Shown piece after piece: positions 8,298 through 16,083 of a stretch of 31,075 nt of DNA (within the stretch, counting starts at the first letter, position 1; every line of letters begins with the position of its first letter). The notes beneath the pieces were generated by a model. That model was not told where the DNA came from. It did not search any database and worked only from the letters and a program-made list of their open reading frames with translations. The DNA comes from an uncultured Eremococcus sp. (GTDB lineage: Bacteria > Bacillota > Bacilli > Lactobacillales > Aerococcaceae): positions 1 through 31,075 of the forward strand of contig CALUDO010000015.1 of NCBI GenBank assembly GCA_943914835.1. The letters are read 5' to 3'. The translations under genes and the position numbers were made by a program.

Positions 8298-8326
8298 ATC
8301 ATAGTAGTTTTCAATTTTTGAGTCAA
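8298..8326 (-). promoter_or_regulatory. Sigma-A promoter of ridA-dsdA
   Basis: Read on the minus strand, TTGACT (8326-8321) and TATGAT (8303-8298) are separated by exactly 17 nt. This is close to consensus and sits 40 nt upstream of the ridA ATG. No obvious operator palindrome is seen. Confidence 0.8.
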
Positions 8327-8430
8327 TCAAATAATTTTATAAGTGTCGGTTCATTTCAGTAAGCAAGCACATTTAATTAAACAAAAATAGTAAGAAATGG
8401 GAAAAAATTAATCTCGGATTTCCTTTAACA

Positions 8431-8439
8431 TGATATACT
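8431..8439 (+). promoter_or_regulatory. Extended -10 promoter element for the DUF3021 gene
   Basis: TGATATACT is a TGnTATACT extended -10 element about 70 nt before the DUF3021 start. A good -35 box is missing, as extended -10 promoters allow. Confidence 0.5.
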
Positions 8440-8509
8440 AATAGTGAAGGATAACATAGGTACATTTAGTCTGTTGAAGAGGATGGGTGACAGAAAGGGG
8501 GATTAACTT

Positions 8510-8878
8510 ATGAAATTTATACAAGCAGCTTTAGTGAGAGGTATAGGGCCTCTTGTCTTTATGACAGCTATCTCTATATTATTGAAACGTCAAGGCAAGG
8601 CCTATCAAGACCATCATGGTGTTCTGGTGGCAGGTTTAATCATGACTATTACGGCCGCCGCTTCAGTGATTTATAATATCGAATCCTGGTCCTTAACCAA
8701 GCAAATAGGAATTCACTATTTAATTATGGTCTTAACTGTCTATCCCTTGCTGGTTTGGTCTGGCTGGTTTGAAGTTAAGGGAATCCAGTCCCTTCTCCTG
8801 ATTTTCCTTATTTTCAATTTAGTTGGCCTAGGAATTATGGCAATCTTTTACCTTTATTATCGTTTTCGGGCAGGATAA
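8510..8878 (+). CDS. Four-helix membrane protein, DUF3021-like
   Basis: This 122-residue protein has four predicted membrane helices. The VIYNIESWSLTKQIGIHYLIM segment at about residues 50-70 resembles the region between helices 2 and 3 of DUF3021 proteins, and the size and topology agree. DUF3021 genes are commonly next to LytTR-type response regulators, whose activity they are thought to control. No such regulator is next to this gene here, so it is an orphan in this window. GAAAGGGGG lies 8 nt before the ATG. The gene is flanked by the ridA promoter region on the left and a T-box leader on the right, and is probably transcribed alone. The function is unknown; family membership is judged by eye. 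Confidence 0.65.
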   Translation: MKFIQAALVRGIGPLVFMTAISILLKRQGKAYQDHHGVLVAGLIMTITAAASVIYNIESWSLTKQIGIHYLIMVLTVYPLLVWSGWFEVKGIQSLLLIFLIFNLVGLGIMAIFYLYYRFRAG

Positions 8879-8932
8879 TTCTTGTTTATATCAAGAACAA
8901 ACTAACATACCCTTTAAAATATGAAAAAAATC

Positions 8933-8961
8933 TTGGCAAAATCTAATCAAAATTTTATATT
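8933..8961 (+). promoter_or_regulatory. Promoter of the T-box leader/methyltransferase gene
   Basis: TTGGCA (8933-8938) and TATATT (8956-8961) are 17 nt apart. Transcription would start just before the T-box leader. Confidence 0.7.
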
Positions 8962-8974
8962 GTAAACATAGTAA

Positions 8975-9217
8975 TCAAGACTGAGAAAAGAAAAGTAGAT
9001 GGCTAAAGCTTGAAAGAGAGACTGTGGTAGGTGTGAACAGTTGAAGCTTACCCATGGAAAATGATCTTGGAGTCGTCTGTCCGATAGGTAGGAGAGACCG
9101 GGTTCTCCCGTTAACGAGAGCGAGTATGCTTGTGCTCAGTGAGATATTAATTGTGAGATTAATATAAAAATAAGGTGGTAACACGGGAGCTCCGTCCTTT
9201 GGGATGGGGTTCCTTTT
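8975..9217 (+). promoter_or_regulatory. T-box riboswitch, probably tRNA-Met specific
   Basis: This fills the gap of just over 400 nt between two genes. Stem I shows the AGAGAG bulge (9015-9020) and the apical GGTGTGAA (9030-9037). The specifier region reads GGAAAATGATC, giving ATG (Met) at 9061-9063 followed by a purine. A small stem III (ATATTAAT / ATTAATAT, 9144-9165) precedes the T-box sequence AAGGTGGTAACACGG (9172-9186). The TGGT bulge would pair with the ACCA end of uncharged tRNA. A 12-bp terminator hairpin (9186-9213) with TTTT follows. Uncharged tRNA-Met should favour the antiterminator and switch on the downstream methyltransferase. The T-box call is firm; the codon assignment is by eye. 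Confidence 0.9.
9186..9217 (+). terminator. T-box regulated terminator
   Basis: Stem GGAGCTCCGTCC / GGATGGGGTTCC (with G-T pairs) and a TTTG loop is followed by TTTT. Its 5' arm overlaps the T-box sequence, so it is mutually exclusive with the antiterminator. Confidence 0.85.
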
Positions 9218-9288
9218 GTATTTTATAGGATGATTACTATAATTGTCGATGGATTGATAAATGGTATAAATTAAAGGAGGACCACTAA

Positions 9289-10407
9289 ATGTGTAAACAT
9301 CATGTTACAGGTAAGGGAGATGCAGTGGGGTCATATTTAAGGCCAGACTATTTGAGTCAAGCACGTCGGGAATTCAATCAGGGTAAGCTTAGCCAAGCGG
9401 AATTAACTCAGGTTGAAGACCAGGCGATTACTGAATTAATAGAAAAGGAGAAGGCAGCAGGCTTGGAATTTATCACTGATGGGGAGTTTCGGCGGGCTAC
9501 CTGGCATTTAGACTTCATGTGGGGATTTAAAGGAATTGCCCACCAACCAACAAAAACAGGTCTTCCCTTCGTAGGAGAGGTAGCCAAGATTGATGATACT
9601 TACCTGGTTGGTAAATTGACCTATAATGATCACCACCCCTTCTTTGACCATTTTAAGTTTGTTCAAGAGTTTGAAGAAGAGGGTCACCAAGCTAAGTTAA
9701 CAATACCTGCTCCAGCTCAATTTTTAGAGCAACTCATTATGCCTTTTGCTATCGAAAATACACGGAAGTATTATGAAACGAATGATGAATTAGTAGATGA
9801 CTTGGTTGAAATCTATCAGAAATTTATCCGTCAAGCTTATGATCAAGGTCTTCGTTATTTACAATTGGATGATTGCTCCTGGGGTCTCTTGGTGGACGAT
9901 AAGGCAGAAGAATTCTTTGGGACAGACCAAGATGGGTTAGAAGAAATTAAAGAGCTATTTGTGACAATTAACAATCGAGCCATTGAAAACCGGTCCAAGG
10001 ATTTGATCGTTAATACCCATGTTTGTCGTGGAAACTTTAAGTCTACTTATGCTGTTTCTGGATCTTATGAAGACGTGGCCAAATTCTTATTTGCCCGTGA
10101 GAATGTGGATGCTTTCTTTCTAGAATTCGATGATGAGCGGTCGGGTGGTTTTGAACCATTAAGTCAGGTAAGTGGGGATAAAGAAGTGGTTTTAGGCTTA
10201 GTCACTTCCAAACGACCTGAATTAGAAGATAAGGACCGTATTATTGAACGCATTAAAGAAGCCTCTCAATATATTCCTTTAGAGCGATTGAGTCTATCAC
10301 CTCAATGTGGTTTTGCTTCTACTGAAGAAGGAAACAAATTGACTTCAGACCAACAATGGGCCAAGATAGGTTTAGTAAGAGAGATTGCCCAAGAAGTGTG
10401 GGGATAA
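9289..10407 (+). CDS. MetE C-terminal-like cobalamin-independent methyltransferase (YxjG/YxjH type)
   Basis: This is a 372-residue, single-barrel relative of the C-terminal catalytic half of cobalamin-independent methionine synthase. It probably makes methionine by methyl transfer to homocysteine or a related thiol. The zinc-site residues of the family are visible: His244 and Cys246 in NTHVCRGN, Glu279 in FFLEFDDE, and Cys340 in SLSPQCGFAS. The N-terminal folate-binding half of full MetE is missing, so the methyl donor is uncertain (YxjG/YxjH-type proteins). AAAGGAGG precedes the ATG. The T-box leader with a Met specifier strongly supports a methionine role. A terminator follows, so it is monocistronic. 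Confidence 0.9.
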   Translation: MCKHHVTGKGDAVGSYLRPDYLSQARREFNQGKLSQAELTQVEDQAITELIEKEKAAGLEFITDGEFRRATWHLDFMWGFKGIAHQPTKTGLPFVGEVAKIDDTYLVGKLTYNDHHPFFDHFKFVQEFEEEGHQAKLTIPAPAQFLEQLIMPFAIENTRKYYETNDELVDDLVEIYQKFIRQAYDQGLRYLQLDDCSWGLLVDDKAEEFFGTDQDGLEEIKELFVTINNRAIENRSKDLIVNTHVCRGNFKSTYAVSGSYEDVAKFLFARENVDAFFLEFDDERSGGFEPLSQVSGDKEVVLGLVTSKRPELEDKDRIIERIKEASQYIPLERLSLSPQCGFASTEEGNKLTSDQQWAKIGLVREIAQEVWG

Positions 10408-10476
10408 TTCGAATTCAAAAATCTGTCAAAGAATTGGGAGACACGGGCCATTCAATCAAATATTAATGAGTTAATT

Positions 10477-10514
10477 AGCGATACCACGATTTAATTCATC
10501 GTATCGCTTTTTTT
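10477..10514 (+). terminator. Intrinsic terminator after the MetE-like gene
   Basis: Imperfect stem AGCGATACCACGAT / ATCGTATCGCT (one bulged segment) with a 7-nt loop is followed by seven T. Confidence 0.85.
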
Positions 10515-10684
10515 AGTTGGAATTTATTATTATAAATGTTTAGTAAGTGACCCGAATAATATTAATAAAGCAATTTTCATTAAACTTGCGTAAATAGTGA
10601 TTTGGTATAGAATAGAAGACGGATCGTTCATAGATGAGCAAACAATTCTATGGATATTCTATTATTTGGAAAGGATGTGTTTCT

Positions 10685-11728
10685 ATGGCGGAGCTAAAGG
10701 GTTTAAATTTTAAGACCTTTATGAACCGGGTTCTGACTGGGACTGCTCAAGGGATTATAATAGCTCTTATTCCTAATGCTGTTTTATCAGCAATACTTGG
10801 ATATTTTGCTGACAATCATTATGTGACAATGATGATTCAATCTGCTGTTATTTTTCAATTGACAGCTTCTTTAATCATTGGGGCTTTGATTGCTAAGCAG
10901 TTCAATTTCGACCCTATGCGTATGATGATTGTTGGTGGGGCTAACTTTGTTGGTTCCGGGGTGGTTAAGTTCAATCCGGATTCGGGTGCTTATATTGGTG
11001 CTGGAACTGGGGATGTCATTAATATGATGCTGACAGCTTCCATCGCAGTCCTTCTGGTTATGCTGATTAAGGACAAATTCGGGTCTTCCACTATTATTCT
11101 ATTACCTATTGTTGTTGGTGCTGGCGTTGGTTTCTTGGGTATGCTCATGTATCCCTATGTCACGATGATTACGACTGCCATTGGTAATGTCATTAATAAC
11201 TTTACGGATCTCCAACCCTTCCTAATGTCCTTATTGATTTGTGTATCTTTTGCGGCCTTAATCATTTCACCGATTACGACCGTAGGAATTGGACTAGCTG
11301 TTGGTTTAACAGGGATATCTGCTGGAGCGGCAGCTATGGGTGTGGCAGCAACAACCGTATGTTTAGTGGTCAACTCTTGGAAGGTTAATGAGAAAGGTGT
11401 TACTCTTGCCATCGCCTTAGGTGGGATGAAGATGATGATGCCAAACTTATTCAAACATCCAGTGATTCTAATCCCATGCTTATTTACAGCGGTTATTTCT
11501 TCAATTCCAGTGGCCCTATTCAGTGTTTCCGGGACACCACAATCAGCAGGATTCGGCTTGGTTGGCTTGGTTGGCCCCCTAGCATCTCTAGATGCTGGTT
11601 TGAATTTCATCATGGTCATTCTTTGTTGGCTAGTTATTCCGGTGGTAGCTGCTCTTCTAGGGCAAGTACTTTTTGAAAATGTTCTCCATCTCTATGATCG
11701 TGAGACCATCTTCAAGTATTTAGGTTAG
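10685..11728 (+). CDS. PTS EIIC-like membrane transporter (PTS_EIIC_2 family), orphan
   Basis: This is a 347-residue polytopic membrane protein with about eight to ten hydrophobic helices. Segments such as GANFVGSGVVKF, GAGTGDVINMMLTASIA and SPITTVGIGLAVGLTGISAGAAAMG resemble the PTS_EIIC_2 family rather than classical sugar-specific EIICs. No EIIA or EIIB domain or gene accompanies it, so phosphotransfer-coupled sugar uptake is doubtful. The next gene, 109 bp on, is a ketopantoate reductase homologue with no terminator seen between them. I chose ATG 10685, which has GGAAAGGAT about 9 nt upstream; the longer frame from 10634 has no ribosome site and starts close to a possible -10 (TATAGA, 10606-10611). 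The substrate is unknown. Confidence 0.82.
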   Translation: MAELKGLNFKTFMNRVLTGTAQGIIIALIPNAVLSAILGYFADNHYVTMMIQSAVIFQLTASLIIGALIAKQFNFDPMRMMIVGGANFVGSGVVKFNPDSGAYIGAGTGDVINMMLTASIAVLLVMLIKDKFGSSTIILLPIVVGAGVGFLGMLMYPYVTMITTAIGNVINNFTDLQPFLMSLLICVSFAALIISPITTVGIGLAVGLTGISAGAAAMGVAATTVCLVVNSWKVNEKGVTLAIALGGMKMMMPNLFKHPVILIPCLFTAVISSIPVALFSVSGTPQSAGFGLVGLVGPLASLDAGLNFIMVILCWLVIPVVAALLGQVLFENVLHLYDRETIFKYLG

Positions 11729-11837
11729 ATAATTCTAGTGTATGATTAAATCATTTGATAATTCTTGTGAGTGAGGACAAGACAAAGGGTAAAATATTCT
11801 TGTAAGTGACGTTAAAATATAAAAGGAGAGAGTATAT

Positions 11838-12758
11838 ATGTTAATTTATATTGCTGGATCAGGAGCTATGGGATGTCGATTTGGAGCTCAATTACATGAG
11901 GCCGGACAAGAGGTTATCCTATTGGATAACTGGGATGACCATATTCAAGCGATTCAAAATGATGGACTTCATATCACTGGAGACGAAGAAAAGACTCTTC
12001 AAATTCCCATTATGAAACCAAAACAAGCGGACCGAGTGGGGGACTTGGTTATCCTCTTCACAAAGGCTATGCAATTACCAGAAATGTTACAAGACATTGA
12101 AGGCATCATGGGTGAAAATACTAAGGTCCTTTGTCTCTTGAATGGCCTCGGTCATGAAGAGGTTATCCGGCAATATGTTCCTGAATCAAATATCATTATG
12201 GGTGTAACAATTTGGACAGCTCAACTTCAAGGTCCGGGTCATGTTCATTTAGCATCTACGGGATCCCTAAATATTCAAAGTATTGATCCTAATGGGGAAA
12301 GAAAGGGCCGTGAAATTGCAGATATTCTAAACCAAGCAAATTTGAATGCAATTTACGACGAAGATGTAATTCCTTCAATTTGGCGTAAAGCTTGTGTCAA
12401 TGGGACAATGAATTCGACCTGTGCTTTACTTGATTGTACTATTGGTGAATTGTTTGCATCTGAGACAGGTTTAGAAATTGTTCATGAAGTGATTGATGAG
12501 TTTGTTACAGTAGGAAGTCATTTAGGTGTGGTTCTAGACAAAGAAGCTATCACAGATTATGTGATGGCAACATCAAAAAGTGCGGCCCAACATTATCCTT
12601 CCATGCACCAAGACTTAGTTCAAAATAAGCGGTATACAGAGATTGATTACATTAACGGGGCTGTAGCTAGATTAGGGGACCAAGAAGGCATTGATACACC
12701 TTATTGTGACTTAATTACTCAACTCGTTCACACCAAAGAAGATATTCTAATTAAATAG
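11838..12758 (+). CDS. panE: 2-dehydropantoate 2-reductase (ketopantoate reductase) family
   Basis: The family reduces 2-dehydropantoate to pantoate with NADPH in pantothenate/CoA synthesis. The 306-residue protein has the N-terminal Rossmann loop GSGAMG (7-12), the substrate asparagine in LLNGLGHEE (Asn102), and the catalytic lysine in IWRKACVNGTMN (Lys184), followed by the all-alpha C-terminal domain. AAAAGGAGAG precedes the ATG. No panB, panC or panD is nearby, so it may act on another 2-oxo acid; paralogues of this family are often mis-assigned. Its likely partner is the upstream EIIC-like transporter. A perfect hairpin terminator follows directly. Family certainty is high, substrate certainty moderate. 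Confidence 0.87.
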   Translation: MLIYIAGSGAMGCRFGAQLHEAGQEVILLDNWDDHIQAIQNDGLHITGDEEKTLQIPIMKPKQADRVGDLVILFTKAMQLPEMLQDIEGIMGENTKVLCLLNGLGHEEVIRQYVPESNIIMGVTIWTAQLQGPGHVHLASTGSLNIQSIDPNGERKGREIADILNQANLNAIYDEDVIPSIWRKACVNGTMNSTCALLDCTIGELFASETGLEIVHEVIDEFVTVGSHLGVVLDKEAITDYVMATSKSAAQHYPSMHQDLVQNKRYTEIDYINGAVARLGDQEGIDTPYCDLITQLVHTKEDILIK

Positions 12759-12761
12759 GAT

Positions 12762-12800
12762 TTAAGAAAGAGTCCCCTCATTGAGGGGACTCTTTCTTAA
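12762..12800. terminator. Perfect 19-bp hairpin, bidirectional terminator
   Basis: TTAAGAAAGAGTCCCCTCA is followed almost immediately by its complete reverse complement (12782-12800). The A/T-rich outer arms let it work on either strand. It ends panE. Confidence 0.85.
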
Positions 12801-12841
12801 TGCTTGGATGATAGTGGGTTTAATGATTGACAAGTGATCAA

Positions 12842-12889
12842 AATATAAGAAAGAACTCCTGACATATAGCTTGTAGCAAGAGCTCTTTT
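12842..12889 (-). terminator. Possible terminator of the DUF1846 gene
   Basis: On the minus strand, AAAAGAGCTC (12889-12880) can pair with GAGTTCTTT (12858-12850) across a 21-nt loop, followed by CTTATATTT. The long loop makes this tentative. Confidence 0.4.
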
Positions 12890-12913
12890 CGAGCGTCATC
12901 ATTTTGAATAGTC

Positions 12914-14398
12914 CTAGGCCCCGTAATAGAGGTTATCCGAGATGAATTCAGGCTCGCTTGTAATCATAATTCCGAGGGCGCGGTAGGTCTCTTCATCTGC
13001 ATGGGGGAGGATCACAGTTGAGTGAGCTTGTAAGTCTTTGAGTTTGTTTAATTGTTTGCAAGCAGCATCCGCTGAAGGATTGGTGACGGCAGACATACTT
13101 AAGGCAATTAGGACTTCTTTAGAGTCTAGAACCTGATGGCGATGGTTGAGGACGTCTTGATTGAGCTTGTCAATTGTTTCTAGAATGATTGGGGGAAGTA
13201 GATGCATAGAATCTGAAATCTTTGCTAAAGACTTAATAGCGTTTAAAAGGCAGGCAGCACCGGCCGTCATTATTTGACTTTGTTTACCGGTTACTATTTG
13301 ACCATTTTCTAATTCTATGGCAACAATGGGGGCCTCTTTTTCTTGGGATTTATCCAGTGCTACCTGGACACAAGGGCGATCTTTAGGGCTCAATTCCATT
13401 TCGTCCATGATGTATTTAACACGTTGAGCAGCTTCTTTGGGACCTAGGCCCCGTTTGTAGTCACATTGAACTGAGTAATAGCGGCGGATAATTTCTTGTT
13501 TAGCCGCTTGGCTGACAATTTGATCATCAGTGATAGCTAGTCCAACACAATTGACTCCCATATCTGTTGGTGAGTAATAGGGAATCTCTGCTCCATTGAT
13601 TTTGGTTAGGATACGTTTAAGAAGAGGAAAGGCTTCAATATCACGATTGTAATTGACCCGTGCTTCACCATATTTCTCTAAATGGTAGGGATCAATCATG
13701 TTGACATCTTCCAAATCAGCTGTGGCAGATTCGTAAGCGACGTTGACTGGATGCTTGAGGGGGAGGTTCCAGACCGGGAAGGTTTCGAATTTAGCATAGC
13801 CAGCGGATCGACCCAGTTGGGTTTCATGGTAAAGTTGACTTAAACAGGTAGCTAATTTACCAGAGTTAGCTCCTGGAGCGGTGACCACTACCAAAGGTTT
13901 AGATGTTTCAATAAAGGCATTTTGACCATAACCTTGTTCAGATACAATGGTATCGACATCCATGGGGTAGCCTTCGGTATGACCATGGGTATAAACCTTT
14001 AAGCCACGACGTTCTAATTTGTTCTTAAATTGGGTGGCTGCGGCTTGCCCAGAATAGCGGGTGATTAGGATACTGTTGATTTCTAAATCCCAATGTCTTA
14101 AATCATCAATCAAGCGGAGAACATCTCGGTCGTAAGTGATACCAAAATCACCTCGAACCTTGTTTTGTTCAATGTCTCCTGCATAGACACAGATGATAAT
14201 TTCAGCTTGGTCTTTCAAACGGTAAAGTAATTTGACCTTACCATCTGGATCAAAACCCGGCAAGACACGCATAGCATGGAAGTCACCAATCAGTTTCCCA
14301 CCGAATTCCAAATAGAGTTTGTCATATTGGTTGACTCTTTCCATAATATAACGACTTTGTTCTTCTAAATATTTTTCACTATTAAAGCCTAGCTGCAT
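12914..14398 (-). CDS. DUF1846 family protein
   Basis: This 494-residue cytoplasmic protein matches the DUF1846 family, found widely in Firmicutes and of unknown function. Features seen are the N-terminal LGFNSEKYLEEQS start typical of the family, a nucleotide-binding-like loop APGANSGK (174-181), GRSAGYAKFETFPVWNLPL, a YYSPTDMGVN segment, and a C-terminal half with SMSAVTNPSADAA. The loop resembles a P-loop but lacks the usual spacing and is not proof of NTP binding. The start is ATG 14398, with GGAGGA 6 nt upstream, rather than the longer frame at 14431. It is transcribed divergently from the YkvI-type gene from its own promoter. No function is proposed. Confidence 0.85.
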   Translation of the reverse strand: MQLGFNSEKYLEEQSRYIMERVNQYDKLYLEFGGKLIGDFHAMRVLPGFDPDGKVKLLYRLKDQAEIIICVYAGDIEQNKVRGDFGITYDRDVLRLIDDLRHWDLEINSILITRYSGQAAATQFKNKLERRGLKVYTHGHTEGYPMDVDTIVSEQGYGQNAFIETSKPLVVVTAPGANSGKLATCLSQLYHETQLGRSAGYAKFETFPVWNLPLKHPVNVAYESATADLEDVNMIDPYHLEKYGEARVNYNRDIEAFPLLKRILTKINGAEIPYYSPTDMGVNCVGLAITDDQIVSQAAKQEIIRRYYSVQCDYKRGLGPKEAAQRVKYIMDEMELSPKDRPCVQVALDKSQEKEAPIVAIELENGQIVTGKQSQIMTAGAACLLNAIKSLAKISDSMHLLPPIILETIDKLNQDVLNHRHQVLDSKEVLIALSMSAVTNPSADAACKQLNKLKDLQAHSTVILPHADEETYRALGIMITSEPEFISDNLYYGA

Positions 14399-14445
14399 CT
14401 TATATCCTCCAATCGTCAGTCCAAGGAACATACCACAACTTCTTA

Positions 14446-14475
14446 ATTATAGTGAATGCAGTTGGAATAAATCAA
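14446..14475 (-). promoter_or_regulatory. Promoter of the DUF1846 gene
   Basis: On the minus strand, TTGATT (14475-14470) and a perfect TATAAT (14451-14446) are 18 nt apart, about 48 nt before the ATG. Confidence 0.6.
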
Positions 14476-14551
14476 TAAGGAATATGACTTTCCAATTATT
14501 TCTTTGCTTACCTTGAAAAGCGTTTTAAATAAATGGGTAATGAAATATATC

Positions 14552-14579
14552 TTGTTAAATATGAATAGAATGGTATAAT
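14552..14579 (+). promoter_or_regulatory. Promoter of the YkvI-type gene
   Basis: TTGTTA (14552-14557) and TATAAT (14574-14579) are 16 nt apart. The TG at 14571-14572 adds an extended -10. Confidence 0.7.
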
Positions 14580-14637
14580 GTGAAACTTGTGAGCAAGTTC
14601 TTAATAAATTTATACAAAGCTTGAAAGGAATGGAAGT

Positions 14638-15879
14638 ATGTCGAGTCAAAAATGGAAGATAGCTATGGCTTATGTTGGCGTAATTGTTGGTGCTGGTTTG
14701 TCATCAGGACAAGAATTAATGCAATATTTTGTGAGTTTCGGTAAGGTAGGGCTCATCGGTGTCCTTGTTTTAGCTGTTTTAAATATAGCCTTTGGTAAAA
14801 TTATTATTTCTCTGGGTTCTTATTACCGATCAAGTAACCATTCTGAGGTTTTATCTAATATTGCCCACCCAATCATACATCGCATCCTGGACGCCTCACT
14901 TATTATAACTTGTTTTGTCATTGGAATTGTCATGTTAGCTGGAGCAGGGGCCAATTTAAATCAGCAATTTGGCTTGCCTGTTTGGTTAGGATCTCTGATT
15001 TGTGGGTGTTTAATTATTGGTGTTTCCTTCTTTGATTTCAATCAAATCACACGACTCATTGGTGTTTTTACGCCGTTAATGTTGGTCATGATCCTGGTGA
15101 TTTCTGTAAAAACTTTTGTGGGGCAGTCTTACGATTTCACCCATTTGAATCAGATAGCTCAGAGTTTAGATCGCACCATGCCTAATATATGGGTATCGGT
15201 TATCAATTATTTTGCCGTTTCAATTATGATGGGTGTATCTATGGCCTTCGTCTTGGGTGGATCCTTATTGAATATTGACTTAGCGAAGCAAAGTGGTCGT
15301 CTAGGGGGGGCTTTAATTGGCCTGATTGTAGCGGTTGTTACATTGTTTCTTTTTGTTCGGGTAGATATTCTACAAGGAGCAGAGATACCTATGTTAATTT
15401 TGGCTAGGGAAGTGCATCCTTTCTTTGCCTTACTGTACGCCCTTATTATATTTGGTCTGATTTTTAATACTTCGTTTTCTTTAGATTATGCTCTAGCTAA
15501 GCGATTTGCAGGGGAGTCTCCTAAGAAGTTTCGTCCTATACTAGGGGCAATTGTTCTTATTAGCTATGTCTTAAGTTTCTTGGGTTTCAAACGATTAGTA
15601 GCTATTATGTATCCAATCCTAGGATATATTGGAGTTCTTCTGGTGCTAATCTTAACCTATGCTTGGTTCAATGAGAAGAAAGCAATTAAAGGTGAACAGA
15701 GGATACGGCGGCGGATGTCTCGGATTATTTCTAAGAAGTTTGATGATTCTAAAGAATTTAAAATGAAGGATCGAAAGGTTTACGCGAAACTGGGACAAGC
15801 TTCAGTGATTGAAACAAAAGAAATTCGTGAAGATATCCATGATTTCGTGGAAGATCAAATGTCAGAAATGGATGATTAA
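14638..15879 (+). CDS. YkvI-type membrane transporter of the APC/LeuT-like superfamily
   Basis: This 413-residue protein has about ten membrane helices. The N-terminus WKIAMAYVGVIVGAGLSSGQEL carries the unwound GAGLSSGQE motif of helix 1 that marks the YkvI family, a branch related to amino-acid/sodium symporters. The C-terminal 75 residues are hydrophilic and charged (IRRRMSRIISKKF onward, ending EDQMSEMDD) and form a cytoplasmic tail that could be regulatory. GGAATGGAAG precedes the ATG. The gene stands alone, ended by a strong terminator. The substrate is unknown. A branched-chain or other amino acid is sometimes implied by annotation of relatives, but nothing in the neighbourhood supports a choice. 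Confidence 0.8.
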   Translation: MSSQKWKIAMAYVGVIVGAGLSSGQELMQYFVSFGKVGLIGVLVLAVLNIAFGKIIISLGSYYRSSNHSEVLSNIAHPIIHRILDASLIITCFVIGIVMLAGAGANLNQQFGLPVWLGSLICGCLIIGVSFFDFNQITRLIGVFTPLMLVMILVISVKTFVGQSYDFTHLNQIAQSLDRTMPNIWVSVINYFAVSIMMGVSMAFVLGGSLLNIDLAKQSGRLGGALIGLIVAVVTLFLFVRVDILQGAEIPMLILAREVHPFFALLYALIIFGLIFNTSFSLDYALAKRFAGESPKKFRPILGAIVLISYVLSFLGFKRLVAIMYPILGYIGVLLVLILTYAWFNEKKAIKGEQRIRRRMSRIISKKFDDSKEFKMKDRKVYAKLGQASVIETKEIREDIHDFVEDQMSEMDD

Positions 15880-15912
15880 AGATAAGTCAGTGTCTAAAGC
15901 TTTTTTATTAGA

Positions 15913-15954
15913 AAACTAGGTTCAAAGTTAGACTCTTTGAACCTGGTTTTATTT
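15913..15954 (+). terminator. Intrinsic terminator after the YkvI-type gene
   Basis: Stem AACTAGGTTCAAAG / CTTTGAACCTGGTT with a 7-nt loop is followed by a T-rich tail. Confidence 0.85.
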
Positions 15955-16041
15955 ATACAAAGCTTTTTCTAAGGGAGGCCGTGATGCTATATGTTTAAAG
16001 AATGCCTCAAATGACTAAGTCTATTCAATTATTATCTAGAA

Positions 16042-16050
16042 TGATATAAT
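16042..16050 (+). promoter_or_regulatory. Extended -10 promoter of the polysaccharide cluster
   Basis: TGATATAAT (TGnTATAAT) lies 33 nt before ATG 16084. Because transcription would begin near 16057, the upstream GTG at 16051 cannot be the translation start. Confidence 0.65.
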
Positions 16051-16083
16051 GTGACAGAATCTATTACGAAATGGGAGTTTCAC

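Noticed and set aside
8879..8897. TTCTTG / CAAGAA hairpin after the DUF3021 gene as terminator
   Set aside because: The 6-bp stem is weak and no T run follows.
8975..9184. Minus-strand frame of 69 codons
   Set aside because: It is the antisense of the T-box leader; RNA structure explains the region.
14513..14527. TGAAAAGCGTTTTAA as a CcpA cre site upstream of the YkvI-type promoter
   Set aside because: The central CG and the arms are out of register with the cre consensus by one base, and it lies about 25 bp upstream of the -35 box.
14443..14649. Minus-strand frame of 68 codons between the DUF1846 and YkvI-type genes
   Set aside because: It covers the two divergent promoters, has no ribosome site and its translation is typical of AT-rich noise.
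15973..15997. GGGAGG followed by a four-codon frame (ATG CTA TAT GTT TAA)
   Set aside because: It lies upstream of the cluster promoter and after a terminator, so it is unlikely to be transcribed with the next gene; probably chance.
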